Below are positions 55,140 through 64,000 of a DNA stretch of 64,000 bases, piece by piece (positions within the stretch are counted from its first letter, which is position 1; every line of letters starts with the position of its first letter). Source of the stretch: Vibrio sp. CB1-14 (GTDB lineage: Bacteria > Pseudomonadota > Gammaproteobacteria > Enterobacterales > Vibrionaceae). The position numbers were made by a program, and so were the translations under genes. The notes below the pieces were generated by a model, which searched no databases, was not told the origin of the DNA, and was given only the letters and a program-made list of their open reading frames with translations. The stretch is from contig NZ_CP115920.1 in assembly GCF_040412085.2 (NCBI RefSeq), forward strand, positions 1,488,001-1,552,000, written 5' to 3'.

Positions 55140-55163
55140 AAAAGGGCTCAAATGAGCCCTTTT
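55140..55163. terminator. Bidirectional terminator
   Basis: AAAAGGGCTCA and TGAGCCCTTTT around two bases. It serves the acetyltransferase gene and, on the other strand, the interrupted chemoreceptor gene. Confidence 0.88.
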
Positions 55164-55183
55164 GATGTTTCATCGCAAAGGAT

Positions 55184-56919
55184 TTAGCTTACTTTAAATT
55201 TACCAATCGTCTTTTTAAGCTCTTCCACCATTTCAAGCTGCTTGTCGATTTTGCTTAGCATCTTGCGTGTGTCTGCGACACTGTCTTCGGCTAGCTGATC
55301 CACAGAGACGGTCTGCTGACTGATTTCGCCAGAGGCAATAGCTTGCTCATTCACCATGGAGGCGATCTCTTGAGATTGAGAGTCGATCATTTCCATCGTT
55401 TGATGAATTTCGCGTAGCTTATTGTCGACTTCAGCAATCATATCCACGCCTTGCTCGGTTTTAGAGCGGCCAATGCGTAGTGAATCTACCGCGTTAGCCG
55501 CAGAGCTTTGTAGCGTGGCGATGATGCCTTCAATATCAACAGTAGACTGTTGAGTGCGCTGGGCGAGGGTACGAACTTCATCGGCAACGACCGCAAAACC
55601 ACGCCCTTGCTCACCAGCGCGAGCAGCTTCAATCGCGGCGTTGAGCGCGAGTAGGTTCGTCTGCTCGGCGACGCCTTTAATTACCTCAAGCACACTAGTA
55701 ATGGCGGTAGCATTGTCATTAAGAACGGCAACCACTTCCTCTGATTTTGAGACATCTTGGTAGATGTCATTCATCAGATTGCTTGCGTCGTGAGTCAGTG
55801 TTTGACTCTGCTGAGAGCTCGTTGACGCATCTGAAGCATGCTGTTGTGCTGTCTGTGCATTGTCCGCAATACCACTGATCGTTTGTGACATTTCCGTCGA
55901 AGCTGTGGCGATTTGCTCAATGTAGCTTTTTTGACTAGCGATGGTGTTGCCAAAGTGTTCAGCGATACGATGCAGTTCAATCGCGTCGTTAGTGACTTGC
56001 TCAGTGGTTCGAAGGCTAAGCTGCGTGGTCTGCTGGATATCGTTGACAAAGAGGTTAAACGAGCGACTCAGCTTGCCTAGCTCATCATCATGTTGGTATT
56101 CCAAACGCTGGGTTAGATCGCCTTCGCCCACAGCTATATTGTCCATAGCGGTGACAACATTATTTAAAGGTTTAGTTAGGAAGCGATTAATAATGACTAA
56201 CATAGCAATGCCACTGATGATCAGCACCAACAGAATTACCGTGACGGTTCCCCAAAAAGTAGCTTGAATTGGATCGGTAATTAAGCTCTCTGGCACCATG
56301 AAGCCTACACGCCAATCAAGTTCGAGAGTTGGGTCAGTAACGGCTTCGACAAATACTAGGTGCGGCTCACCGTTAAATGATACAGAACCTATAGTTTGTA
56401 GCTGGCGGCTGACTTGACTTTGAAGCTCGGCAAATCCAGAGGTATTGGCAAACACTTTGTCAATGTCGGCGAGCTTCGGCAGTGTCGACATGTCAATACG
56501 GTCTTGAGTATCGTTAAATGCGATGATGTCACCATCCGAAGCAATTAAAAAGCCAGTACCAACACCTTGATAGCGCATCTTATCAATCAAGCCTTGCTTA
56601 ATCTCTGTCCCTAGAATATCAATTCCCAAGACACCAATAAGCTGCTGCTTATTATCTTGCACCGTGGTTTTAATTGAAGTAACAATACTCTTATCGTTAG
56701 CATCAATTTGTGGTTTTGTAATGAAAAGACGGTCTTTTTCTAGTGCTTCAAACCACCAAGGTCGCTTGGTAGTGTAATAGTCAAGGTTGTTATAACGGCC
56801 GTTGAGATCGAAATATTCATGAGTATTGGCTGGAGCGTAGAAGACCGACTTGATCAGTGGATCGTGCTTAGAAATAGATTGAAAGGTATCAACTATCGAC
56901 TGATAGGTAGGGTCGCTAT
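55184..56919 (-). pseudogene. Chemoreceptor gene, 3' part split by an insertion sequence
   Basis: The C-terminal 574 residues of a methyl-accepting chemotaxis protein: most of a Cache sensor ([13 protein letters not shown]), TM2, HAMP and the full signalling domain with the tip [20 protein letters not shown]. The reading frame breaks at the insertion sequence that starts at 56920. Removing the element and one target copy rejoins it in frame with the 5' part beyond the element (N-I-D-S-D-P then T-Y-Q-S-I), giving a 669-residue receptor. An ATG inside the element at 56968 could start a truncated product lacking TM1. Confidence 0.9.
56910..56919. repeat. Target-site duplication, left copy
   Basis: GGGTCGCTAT here is repeated at 58212-58221, directly flanking the insertion sequence. 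Ten bases is within the range reported for the ISAs1 family (8-10). Confidence 0.9.
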
Positions 56920-58211
56920 CAGGGCGAGATCTCACGTGATTTATAGGGTTTAATTGATTAAATACCAAACAGAGTGGTCAATTTATGTTCACTTGCATCA
57001 AAAGATTAAATATTCTTTATTTTCGACTGAACTAATCCTGATTTTGTTGATCGGACCATTATCTATTTATTACTCGACCTACAAAATGACACTTCTTGAA
57101 CGCCTTAACCGCATACCTGATCCACGTAATGATATTAACGTTAAACACGACTTAGTTGATGTCGTTTTTCTAGTATTTTCTGCTGTGCTCAGTGGTGCTA
57201 CAGGATGGAAGTCCATTCAAGAATTTGGTGAAAGCCAAATTGACTGGTTGAGACAATATCGAGGATTTGAAAATGGTATTCCCAAACGACACTGCATTGC
57301 TAACATTATCAGTGCATTAGATAGTGATGCTTTACTCGAAGCCTTGTTTGAATGGTTGAATTCTGAACGAACTCGAACAGAAAAATCGGTTTTAGCAATA
57401 GATGGTAAAGCTTTACGTGGAACTAAAACAAATGGGTTAAAAAGCATGTTACACGTTGTCAATGCGTATGATGTTGAAAGTGGGCTAATGCTTTATCAAC
57501 AATCTACTCATGGCAAAGGTAAAGAAATCAGTTTATCTCGTGATGTTCTAGATGCTTTAGTCCTAAAAGAGGCAATAGTCACCTTAGACTCGCTGCATTG
57601 CTTAGCGCCAACGATGGCACAAATCAAGGCAAAGAAAGGCGACTTTACAATCCAGCTCAAAAAGAACCAGCCGACACTTTTTGAGCATGTGACAGAAGCT
57701 TTTTTAGCCGTTTATAATCAACCAGATAACATGGCGGAATGTATCCAAGAAAATGAAGGGCATGGTCGCAAAGAATGGCGGAATATCATGCAGATAGAGG
57801 CGAATCTTCCACCTGAGTTGAAAGAAAAGTGGCCTCATATAAAAAGCTTTATTGAAGTGGTAAGTGAGCGCACTTGCAATGGAAAAGGAACAAGAGATTC
57901 ACGTTGGTATGTTAGCTCATTAGAGGTTGATGTTGAACTGGCTGCTCGGACAATCAGAGAGCATTGGTTGGTTGAAAACCAGCTTCATTGGGTTCTTGAT
58001 GTGGTATTCAGAGAAGATGAACTAAAAGTAAAAGACCCAAATGGAGCTGCTCATTTAGCGGCATTTAATCGTGCTGCGTTGAACACGATAAAGCAGGATG
58101 AGAGTGACAAAGATAGCTTGGCTGCCAAACGTAGAAAGTCAGGTTGGTCTGGTGAATATCGCTCAAAAATAATCTTTGGCTAATATTTATTCAAAGTGGA
58201 ATCCCGCCCTG
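56920..58211 (+). mobile_element. ISAs1-family insertion sequence, 1292 bp
   Basis: Both ends are visible. The left end begins CAGGGCGAGAT, and the reverse complement of the right end begins CAGGGCGGGAT, giving an imperfect terminal inverted repeat. The element carries one transposase gene, and 10-bp direct repeats (GGGTCGCTAT) bound it. Identical target copies and an otherwise intact target gene point to a recent insertion. Confidence 0.93.
57086..58183 (+). CDS. ISAs1-family transposase
   Basis: A 365-residue DDE transposase. The ISAs1 N-terminal domain (LNRIPDPRN, a DUF4338-like DDE_Tnp_1-associated segment) is followed by the catalytic blocks with AIDGKALRG and TLDSLHC, and a C-terminal region with RDSRWYVSSL and the HWLVENQLHWVLDVVFRED segment (in two parts) bearing the final Glu. 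I chose the ATG at 57086, near the family start. The frame appears intact, so it is probably active. Confidence 0.92.
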   Translation: MTLLERLNRIPDPRNDINVKHDLVDVVFLVFSAVLSGATGWKSIQEFGESQIDWLRQYRGFENGIPKRHCIANIISALDSDALLEALFEWLNSERTRTEKSVLAIDGKALRGTKTNGLKSMLHVVNAYDVESGLMLYQQSTHGKGKEISLSRDVLDALVLKEAIVTLDSLHCLAPTMAQIKAKKGDFTIQLKKNQPTLFEHVTEAFLAVYNQPDNMAECIQENEGHGRKEWRNIMQIEANLPPELKEKWPHIKSFIEVVSERTCNGKGTRDSRWYVSSLEVDVELAARTIREHWLVENQLHWVLDVVFREDELKVKDPNGAAHLAAFNRAALNTIKQDESDKDSLAAKRRKSGWSGEYRSKIIFG

Positions 58212-58221
58212 GGGTCGCTAT
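58212..58221. repeat. Target-site duplication, right copy
   Basis: GGGTCGCTAT, identical to the copy at 56910-56919. Confidence 0.9.
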
Positions 58222-58495
58222 CTATGTTAGAACCCCGCTGAGTATAGTTGGCAAACCAGTTGTTAATAAACGGGTTTTCTGCCAAAGTTGTGACCACACG
58301 TGAGCGCTCGCGAAAGAACTCGTGAATGGAGCGTACGGTTTTCTCAGTAACTAACTGAACTTCCTGAGTTACTTGACTCTCTACAGAAGCGGAGCGCTGA
58401 TTAACAATAAAATAGGAAGCGAATATCGATATCGTTACCATAATAGCGGCGATCGCTAGCACTAACTTCTTAGCGATCGAGTCCATCAATCTCAT
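58212..58495 (-). pseudogene. Chemoreceptor gene, 5' part split by the insertion sequence
   Basis: The first 95 residues of the receptor: a start MRLMDSIAKK, TM1 (about residues 11-31) and the first helix of the Cache sensor domain ending at NIDSDP. The frame then reads into the insertion sequence and stops at 58187. It can express only a membrane-anchored stub. The other 574 residues lie at 55184-56919. Confidence 0.9.
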
Positions 58496-58649
58496 AAATA
58501 CTCCTTAAATTTAGAAGATTGCACGTATATTTTTGGGTGTCCTAGTGGATAGGCGGCTATTTTCACACAGACAGAAAATATTTAAAACAAAATATAAGGC
58601 AGAGTAACCAAAGCTGGCATTGCGGTCATGAGAATGATGGGTTTTATTA

Positions 58650-58690
58650 ATGATGTCATTAGTAAATGTAGTTTTAACTAATGACATCAT
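58650..58690. repeat. Perfect 14-bp inverted repeat downstream of mdlB
   Basis: ATGATGTCATTAGT and ACTAATGACATCAT are exact complements around a 13-base loop. The stem ends ten bases before the mdlB stop codon on the opposite strand. It lacks a T-run, so it may be a transcript-end stem-loop of the non-classical kind. Confidence 0.55.
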
Positions 58691-58700
58691 CGGAATTGGA

Positions 58701-60488
58701 TTACATATTAATCACATTTATTTGATCTAGGCTGCCACCTTTAGATTCATTTAGCAGACTTGCGTATAGTCCATTAAATTCGACGAGTTGCTGATGATTG
58801 CCACGTTCGACAATTTCGCCCTTGTCGAGCACAAGAATAATGTCAGAGTGTTTAATGGTACTTAGGCGATGTGCAATGGCAATGACGGTTTTGTCTTGAT
58901 ACAAACGACTCATTGCTTTTTGGATTAAATCCTCTGTAATGGAATCGACAGAGCTGGTGGCCTCGTCCAGCATCATGATTTGCCCGCCTTGAGCGATAGC
59001 CCGCGCGAACGAGATCAACTGCGTTTGTCCAACCGATAGGTTTGCGCCATTTTTGTCGAGTTTAAAGTCGTAATTATTTGGGAGCTGATCGATAAAGCGA
59101 TCTGCATAAACATAGCGTGCAGCTTCTACAACTTGCTCGCGTCCGACGCTTTGCTTACCAAGCGCAATATTGAAATCAATGCTTTGTTCAAACAGGTGAA
59201 CATCCTGCATCATCATAGAGAATAGGTGAGCACAATCTTCTGCCGCGATATGTGACAGCTCAATACCATTAAGCAAAATACTGCCTTCATAATCGCGATA
59301 GGTTTTCGTGATCAAACGCATGATGGTTGACTTTCCAGAGCCCGTAGAGCCCACCAATGCGACTTGATGGCCTTTATTGAGGGTAAAAGACACCTTGTTG
59401 AGCACATAAGGCCCATCCTGTTTATACCTAAAGCTGACATTGCGAAACTCTAAGCTTTGGAACTCTGCGAGCTTTGGCTTTATCTCATCACTTGGTAGCA
59501 GTGTATGTCCTTCTTCCTCAAGCGGTTCTACAAATAGCTCCTCAATATGGTCAAAAGCGGCAAAGGAGCTTTGAATAGACGCAATTTGAGAGGTGAAGTC
59601 TCGGATCGGAATGAACACTTTCTCAAGTGTGTTGATAAATGCAATCAATACACCTAGCGTAAGCGAGGCTTCAAGCACTTGGCCAGAGCCAAACCAAATC
59701 ATTAGTGCGATGGTGATCGAGGTGACGCCAGAGATAAACGCGAACAAAATCGCATCGTATTTGTTCACCTTCATCTGCGCAGCTAAAAACTCATCAGTAT
59801 AGCTTTGGTATTTGGCCTCTACTTCTTGCTCGGCGCGATATAACTGAACGGTTTTTACACCGAGCAGCACTTCTTGCAGGTACCCAATACCTCTCGCAAG
59901 GGCAGAACGGGTAATTTGATGCATTTGGCGTAGGCGATTACGCACATAGACGGTTAAATAAATCACAGGTGGCATCACCACTAATACCACCATAGTGAGC
60001 TTCCAATCGATAACCAGCATCATGATCAAAAGTGCAATGGTATTTAGACTGTCTCTCACTAGTCCCACAACGGCTTGAACAAACGAATCACCAATGGTTT
60101 CTAGATCGCTGGTTAACCGCGACAACGTGATACCAATTGGTGTGTTATCGAAGTAACTGCGCGGCAGTTTAAGCACTCGTGACACCAGCACAGAGCGCAT
60201 GTCGGCAATGGTGTGTTGACCAGTTTTACGCAAGTTGTAGGCATAGGTGGTATCAACGATGTAACTGACAATCAGCACTGCAACTAAGTAGAGGATAGGC
60301 GTGAGCAACCCATCAACGTTACTGTGGGACAGGTAGCCATCGATCACTTGGATAATCAGCCATGGAAACAGCAAACTGCACGCGATGGAGAGCGGCAACA
60401 TGGCGACACCTATCCACGCCGTACGTCGATAAGGCTGAGCAAACTGGAAGAAGTGTTTGAGGTACTTTACATCTAACCCTTTTAACAT
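58701..60488 (-). CDS. mdlB: ABC exporter half-transporter MdlB
   Basis: A 595-residue half-transporter: six membrane spans (about residues 20-310), then an ATPase domain with Walker A GSTGSGKST, signature LSVGQ and Walker B with an intact catalytic Glu (MMLDEATSSVD). The signature departs from LSGGQ. It is the second gene of a heterodimeric multidrug-type exporter with MdlA, and its start overlaps the mdlA end by seven bases. Substrates of the MdlAB type are not established. Confidence 0.9.
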   Translation of the reverse strand: MLKGLDVKYLKHFFQFAQPYRRTAWIGVAMLPLSIACSLLFPWLIIQVIDGYLSHSNVDGLLTPILYLVAVLIVSYIVDTTYAYNLRKTGQHTIADMRSVLVSRVLKLPRSYFDNTPIGITLSRLTSDLETIGDSFVQAVVGLVRDSLNTIALLIMMLVIDWKLTMVVLVVMPPVIYLTVYVRNRLRQMHQITRSALARGIGYLQEVLLGVKTVQLYRAEQEVEAKYQSYTDEFLAAQMKVNKYDAILFAFISGVTSITIALMIWFGSGQVLEASLTLGVLIAFINTLEKVFIPIRDFTSQIASIQSSFAAFDHIEELFVEPLEEEGHTLLPSDEIKPKLAEFQSLEFRNVSFRYKQDGPYVLNKVSFTLNKGHQVALVGSTGSGKSTIMRLITKTYRDYEGSILLNGIELSHIAAEDCAHLFSMMMQDVHLFEQSIDFNIALGKQSVGREQVVEAARYVYADRFIDQLPNNYDFKLDKNGANLSVGQTQLISFARAIAQGGQIMMLDEATSSVDSITEDLIQKAMSRLYQDKTVIAIAHRLSTIKHSDIILVLDKGEIVERGNHQQLVEFNGLYASLLNESKGGSLDQINVINM

Positions 60489-62245
60489 GGGTTTGCCTCC
60501 GTTTCAGTTTGCTGTAGTAGCCAGGTCTCTTTGTAGTAATCACAGGTTTTTAAAAGAGTCGCATGGTCGCCTTTGGCGAGTACTTTGCCTTCGCTAAGCA
60601 CTAAAATCTCATCCATATATTCCAAGGCATTGACGCGATGAGAGACGACGAGCACCGATTGATGATCTAATCGAGCAAACAGACCTTCGAGTATTTTCCT
60701 TTCTGTTTCGTAATCCACAGCCGAGAGCACGTTGTCCATAATAAGCAGATCGCAAGGCTCAAGCAGCGCCCTTGCAATACTCAAGCGCTGCTTCTGCCCA
60801 CCGGAAAGCATAACGCCTTTTTCGCCTACCACGGTTTGCGCTTTTTGCTCAAAGCGTTCCACGTCGCCAGCGAGTTGACTCAGATCCAGTACACCTTGAA
60901 CATCGTCGTCGCCAATCGTTCGACTCCCGCTACCGAACTTGACGTTTTCTGTGATGGTTGCCGAGAACAAATATGGATCTTGAGTAATGGTTTTTACAAA
61001 GCGTCTCAAATCATTTCGGGAGAAACTGGTGATGTCGCGATCGCCTAGAAAAACTGAATTACTTGGTACATCGAGATGGTGATTAAGACAGTTCACTAGG
61101 GTCGTTTTTCCGGCGCCAATGCTTCCTAAAACCCCCACTTTTTTACCTGGTGGAATATCGAAACTAATGCCATCAAGTATAGGAGCATCGTCTTGCGAAT
61201 AACGGTAGGTGAGATTGCGAACCGAGAAAGCCTCGCCTTTAAGGGTATTAAGCGTTTCTTCTGGCAAGGCTTGGGTGTCAATCTCTGGCACTTCGGCGTT
61301 CAAGATAGTTTGACAGCTGGTGATGCCAACCATACCGCGCTGATAGATTGTTGCGATTCGCCCAAGTGCCATTAGCGGTATTGAGAGCAGTACTGAGTAG
61401 GTCAAAAATGCGGTGATTTCGCCAAGAGTCAGCTCTTGCTGCATCAACATGTAGCCACCAAGACCTAAGATGAGAATCTTCATAACACTGTTGGCGTAAT
61501 CCAACACGGGCATGTAGAACACCTGAATGCGAGTCAGCTTCATTTGGCATCTGAGTAGCTTTTGATTTAGCGCGTCGGTTTCGGTTTGCACCCAGGCTCC
61601 CATTTGCTGACTTTTTATTAAATCAATGGCGGAAAGGTAGCTCATCAGTTCAGCAGAATACTTTTGTAGACGGCGCATATGCTCCATGTGCAGATCTTTC
61701 ATCTTGGTAAAACCAATGCGAAAAATCACAAAGGCAATGATAATTGGGATCACCGAATATAGAGTCAGCTCCGGTGAAATGCGCCACATCCATAGTGGAG
61801 TTAATGACAAGGCCAGTAGGGTATTAAATAGCTGCAGAAATCCGACACCAAACATCAATCGGATCCCCATTAAGTCATTATTAACAATAGAAATCAGATG
61901 TCCCGAAGCAAACTGACTGTGGAACTCATTTGGGAGGCGATTAAGTTTTTTTAGCAGGATGTTTTTTAGCTCAGCTTCCGTTATACGCCCAGGGTTGAGG
62001 CCATAAATACGCGATAGTATGCGCGTAATGATCATCGCAATGGCCATAACGACGACGATGGAAACGTAATATTGCATTTGGCCATAGCCTTCGCTGCTGA
62101 TGCCATCAAGAAGATCGATCGCTAATTGAATGTAGCGTGGGATCTCTACTTGTAACCAGTTAACGAGGAAAATGAAAAAAATCGCTAGCAGATAAGAGGT
62201 GCGATTCAGACGCAAAAAATACGCAATAAACTGGGTTTTGGTCAT
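60482..62245 (-). CDS. mdlA: ABC exporter half-transporter MdlA
   Basis: A 587-residue half-transporter: six membrane spans then an ATPase domain with Walker A GSIGAGKTT, a canonical LSGGQ signature and Walker B LLIMDN, in which the catalytic Glu is Asn. The ATPase site formed by this Walker B and the LSVGQ of MdlB should be degenerate. The other site (MdlB Walker A/B with MdlA LSGGQ) is complete. It is the first gene of the mdlA-mdlB operon. Confidence 0.9.
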   Translation of the reverse strand: MTKTQFIAYFLRLNRTSYLLAIFFIFLVNWLQVEIPRYIQLAIDLLDGISSEGYGQMQYYVSIVVVMAIAMIITRILSRIYGLNPGRITEAELKNILLKKLNRLPNEFHSQFASGHLISIVNNDLMGIRLMFGVGFLQLFNTLLALSLTPLWMWRISPELTLYSVIPIIIAFVIFRIGFTKMKDLHMEHMRRLQKYSAELMSYLSAIDLIKSQQMGAWVQTETDALNQKLLRCQMKLTRIQVFYMPVLDYANSVMKILILGLGGYMLMQQELTLGEITAFLTYSVLLSIPLMALGRIATIYQRGMVGITSCQTILNAEVPEIDTQALPEETLNTLKGEAFSVRNLTYRYSQDDAPILDGISFDIPPGKKVGVLGSIGAGKTTLVNCLNHHLDVPSNSVFLGDRDITSFSRNDLRRFVKTITQDPYLFSATITENVKFGSGSRTIGDDDVQGVLDLSQLAGDVERFEQKAQTVVGEKGVMLSGGQKQRLSIARALLEPCDLLIMDNVLSAVDYETERKILEGLFARLDHQSVLVVSHRVNALEYMDEILVLSEGKVLAKGDHATLLKTCDYYKETWLLQQTETEANPC

Positions 62246-62379
62246 TTGAGACTTTCTTGTCGGTGAAACAGTTGGGTGAAGAAATAATTTGGCTCATCAA
62301 ATCACATGCATGAATAAGTGTACACGTGACACCCCTAAAAAGCAGCAGACTGTAATATTGATGGTCAAACAATAAAAAG

Positions 62380-63006
62380 TTAGTGAGAGGTTACTATCGA
62401 GCGTACCTGTGACACAGTGACTTCAGGATGTTGGTAATCGACTGGCAGCTCCACAATTGCGTTACCTTTAGATAGAAATAGCGAAGGGAAGCTGTTGCCG
62501 CCAATACTGCGAGCAAAAGCGATCTCTTGGAGCAAAGCTTGTTGTGTTTCTTGAGCGGTGAGATCTCGCGTAAAGCGGTTCCTATCTAGACCAATTTCGG
62601 TCGCGATGTCGATGAGTACGGAATTATCGCTCGGGTTTTTCGCTTCAAGATAGTAGGCACTTTGTATCGCCGCGTACATTTCAAACTCGGTATCTTGAGC
62701 ACGAGCAGCAATAATCGCTCGGCAAGCTGGATAGGTAGCACGCCTTGGTTCGTTGAGCGTCCAAAAATCATGATTAAACTCGGTTCCCAAGTAGCTCTCA
62801 ATTTTGCGCCAGTACTCAGCTATCTGAGTTCGCATCTGAAGGGGCATCGGCGTATCAGTATCTTCAGCCAGCCCACCTAAAACGTAGCGGATTTCTACGT
62901 CGTCGTGCAGCGAAGCTTTGATAGCCTCCCACGTAGGTTTATAGCCCCAACACCATGAACACATCGGATCGTAAACGTAGTAAAGAATGAGAGAAGGGGA
63001 GTTCAT
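62380..63006 (-). CDS. DsbA-family thiol oxidoreductase (FrnE-like)
   Basis: A 208-residue protein of the DsbA/2-hydroxychromene-2-carboxylate isomerase fold. The active-site motif is CSWC in VYDPMCSWCWGY, and the cis-proline region is GGNSFPSLFL. No signal peptide is visible, so it is cytoplasmic, like FrnE. I chose the ATG at 63006, preceded by AGGAAA; an extension to 63033 is open. Substrate unknown. Confidence 0.83.
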   Translation of the reverse strand: MNSPSLILYYVYDPMCSWCWGYKPTWEAIKASLHDDVEIRYVLGGLAEDTDTPMPLQMRTQIAEYWRKIESYLGTEFNHDFWTLNEPRRATYPACRAIIAARAQDTEFEMYAAIQSAYYLEAKNPSDNSVLIDIATEIGLDRNRFTRDLTAQETQQALLQEIAFARSIGGNSFPSLFLSKGNAIVELPVDYQHPEVTVSQVRSIVTSH

Positions 63007-63151
63007 ATTGGGTTTCCTAATCGACGTGTCCATGTCTAAGTGCTTACCTTAGCATGGATGGATTTGAGCACAAAGGCGCGTTGTTTGATGCAGATTATAG
63101 ATTTATCCTGATGATGATGTAAATTGTTCGCATTATCAAAAGGGGTGAAAA

Positions 63152-63787
63152 ATGAAAACAATTGTGATTTTTGGTGCCAGCAGTGGGCTGGGACTTGCTG
63201 CGGTGCGTTATTTTGCGAGTCAGGATTTCAATGTTGTTGGTATAGCGAGAAATCCACAGAAAGAAGAAAGCCTAGGCTCACTTTGCCAACAGCTTATTGC
63301 CTGTGATGCCACAGATGTTAACGCAGTGGAAGCTGCGGTCTCGCAATTGCCAAAGGACGCTGTTGTGTTGTCTACCATGGGCAGTTTTCGGTCAGACAAA
63401 CCAGTAGACTACATTGGACACAGGTATTTAGTAGATGCTCTGGAAAGGCAGGGCATTAATCGTCTGTTATTAGTGACTTCGTTAGGATGCGGAGATTCAT
63501 GGCAGTATCTTTCAGAGCGTGCGCGAGTAGGCTTTGGAGCTGCAGTACGAGAGAAATCGTTAGCGGAAGCGTGGCTGGCGAGTAGTTCACTCGATTACAC
63601 TATTCTACGACCGGGCGGACTTAAAGATGGTGAGGTGACAGAGCGAGGGGAATTGTCTCAACATGTGGAAGTTCATGGTGCGATTCATCGCAGCGAAGTT
63701 GCACGCTTAGTGCACCAATTATTGTTGAATGATGCAAGTATCGGTCAAATTTATCAATGTGTTGATCCAACTGTTAGTTACTACTAA
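63152..63787 (+). CDS. NAD(P)-binding Rossmann-fold protein (SDR-like)
   Basis: A 211-residue atypical short-chain dehydrogenase. It opens with a dinucleotide-binding motif, IVIFGASSGLG, and the substrate-region segment VTSLGCGDSW is typical of NAD(P)H-binding (NmrA/HSCARG-like) proteins that sense redox state or reduce small molecules. Its length and ending (YQCVDPTVSYY) are unremarkable. A terminator follows. Function unknown. Confidence 0.8.
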   Translation: MKTIVIFGASSGLGLAAVRYFASQDFNVVGIARNPQKEESLGSLCQQLIACDATDVNAVEAAVSQLPKDAVVLSTMGSFRSDKPVDYIGHRYLVDALERQGINRLLLVTSLGCGDSWQYLSERARVGFGAAVREKSLAEAWLASSSLDYTILRPGGLKDGEVTERGELSQHVEVHGAIHRSEVARLVHQLLLNDASIGQIYQCVDPTVSYY

Positions 63788-63791
63788 CGAG

Positions 63792-63817
63792 AAAAGGCAG
63801 GAGAATCCCTGCCTTTT
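63792..63817. terminator. Terminator between the SDR-like gene and a small membrane-protein gene
   Basis: AAAAGGCAGG and CCTGCCTTTT around six bases. It can serve both convergent genes. Confidence 0.85.
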
Positions 63818-63834
63818 GTGTTTCCAAAATGAGG

Positions 63835-63978
63835 TTAGTCTACGCGGGTGTTGTTGAGCGCATAATTCCACACACGATAGAAATAGAAAATGTAGCCAAT
63901 GCCTAACGTCAGTATCGATATCACAAACCACAATAGCACGTGGCCGAGGTCGCTAAACAGATCGATATCGCAATCCAT
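63835..63978 (-). CDS. Small single-span membrane protein, 47 aa
   Basis: A 47-residue frame on the minus strand. The product begins MDCDIDLFSD, has one hydrophobic helix (about residues 13-33) and ends YRVWNYALNNTRVD. An in-frame upstream ATG inside GATATGGGAAG is possible. The gene is close to the window edge, so its neighbours are unknown. I cannot name its family. Confidence 0.5.
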   Translation of the reverse strand: MDCDIDLFSDLGHVLLWFVISILTLGIGYIFYFYRVWNYALNNTRVD

Positions 63979-64000
63979 TTTTCGCTCTCTTCCCATATCA

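Noticed and set aside
56954..57085. Longer N-terminal form of the transposase starting at 56954
   Set aside because: The extra 44 residues resemble no transposase domain and begin almost at the element end; the ATG at 57086 fits the family start.

Overview
The window reads as chromosomal DNA of a Vibrio or close Vibrionaceae relative. The gene families, the ribA-irpA and cosR-BCCT neighbour pairs, and the housekeeping block nrdA-nrdB-yfaE / ubiG / gyrA all fit the larger chromosome of that group. No plasmid, prophage, CRISPR, rRNA or tRNA signal was seen. Assignments come from reading the protein sequences and motifs; no database search was run.

Layout. 0.1-4 kb: a PRPP-synthetase-like protein, a DUF808 membrane protein, a glutathione S-transferase and a divergent LysR regulator. 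4.2-9.4 kb: an anaerobic DMSO-reductase-type operon (dmsABC, a TorD/DmsD chaperone and a NapF-like ferredoxin) behind a near-perfect FNR site. 9.5-12.7 kb: the DEAD-box helicase dbpA, a WbuC-type cupin, a tiny unannotated-looking gene and ribA. 12.8-17.7 kb: a probable Fur-regulated iron locus of two imelysin-family proteins, a di-heme DUF1111 cytochrome and a DUF1513 lipoprotein. 17.8-21.5 kb: an L,D-transpeptidase, a glyoxalase-II-type hydrolase, a DUF2982-like protein and a small winged-helix-like protein. 21.9-27.1 kb: a tripartite TRAP transporter followed by a Cache-domain histidine kinase and its response regulator. 27.1-30.6 kb: a palindromic intergenic repeat cluster, the MarR regulator CosR, a BCCT osmolyte transporter and a CatB-like acetyltransferase.

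31-35.8 kb: a dCache chemoreceptor, two Tag-family DNA glycosylases flanking a fumarylacetoacetase-family protein with a signal peptide, and a GcvR-like ACT protein. 36.1-42.6 kb: the least familiar cluster, made of a 31-residue peptide, an iron-type alcohol dehydrogenase, three small membrane proteins and a Cys-type sulfatase. It is bounded by a NemR/AcuR-like TetR regulator and a CinA-family gene. The same ACCGACCG core occurs in front of the peptide and in front of the TetR gene, which suggests one regulon. 42.8-46.3 kb: hypotheticals, a DUF2804 protein, a sterol-desaturase-family hydroxylase, a cold-shock protein and the YfaE ferredoxin.

46.5-54.4 kb: class Ia ribonucleotide reductase with two candidate NrdR boxes 32 bp apart and a perfect DnaA box upstream, then ubiG and gyrA. 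54.5-58.5 kb: a hexapeptide acetyltransferase and a chemoreceptor gene split by an ISAs1-family insertion sequence whose inverted ends and 10-bp target duplication are both visible. 58.7-64 kb: the heterodimeric ABC exporter mdlAB, a DsbA-family protein, an NAD(P)-binding protein and a 47-residue membrane protein.
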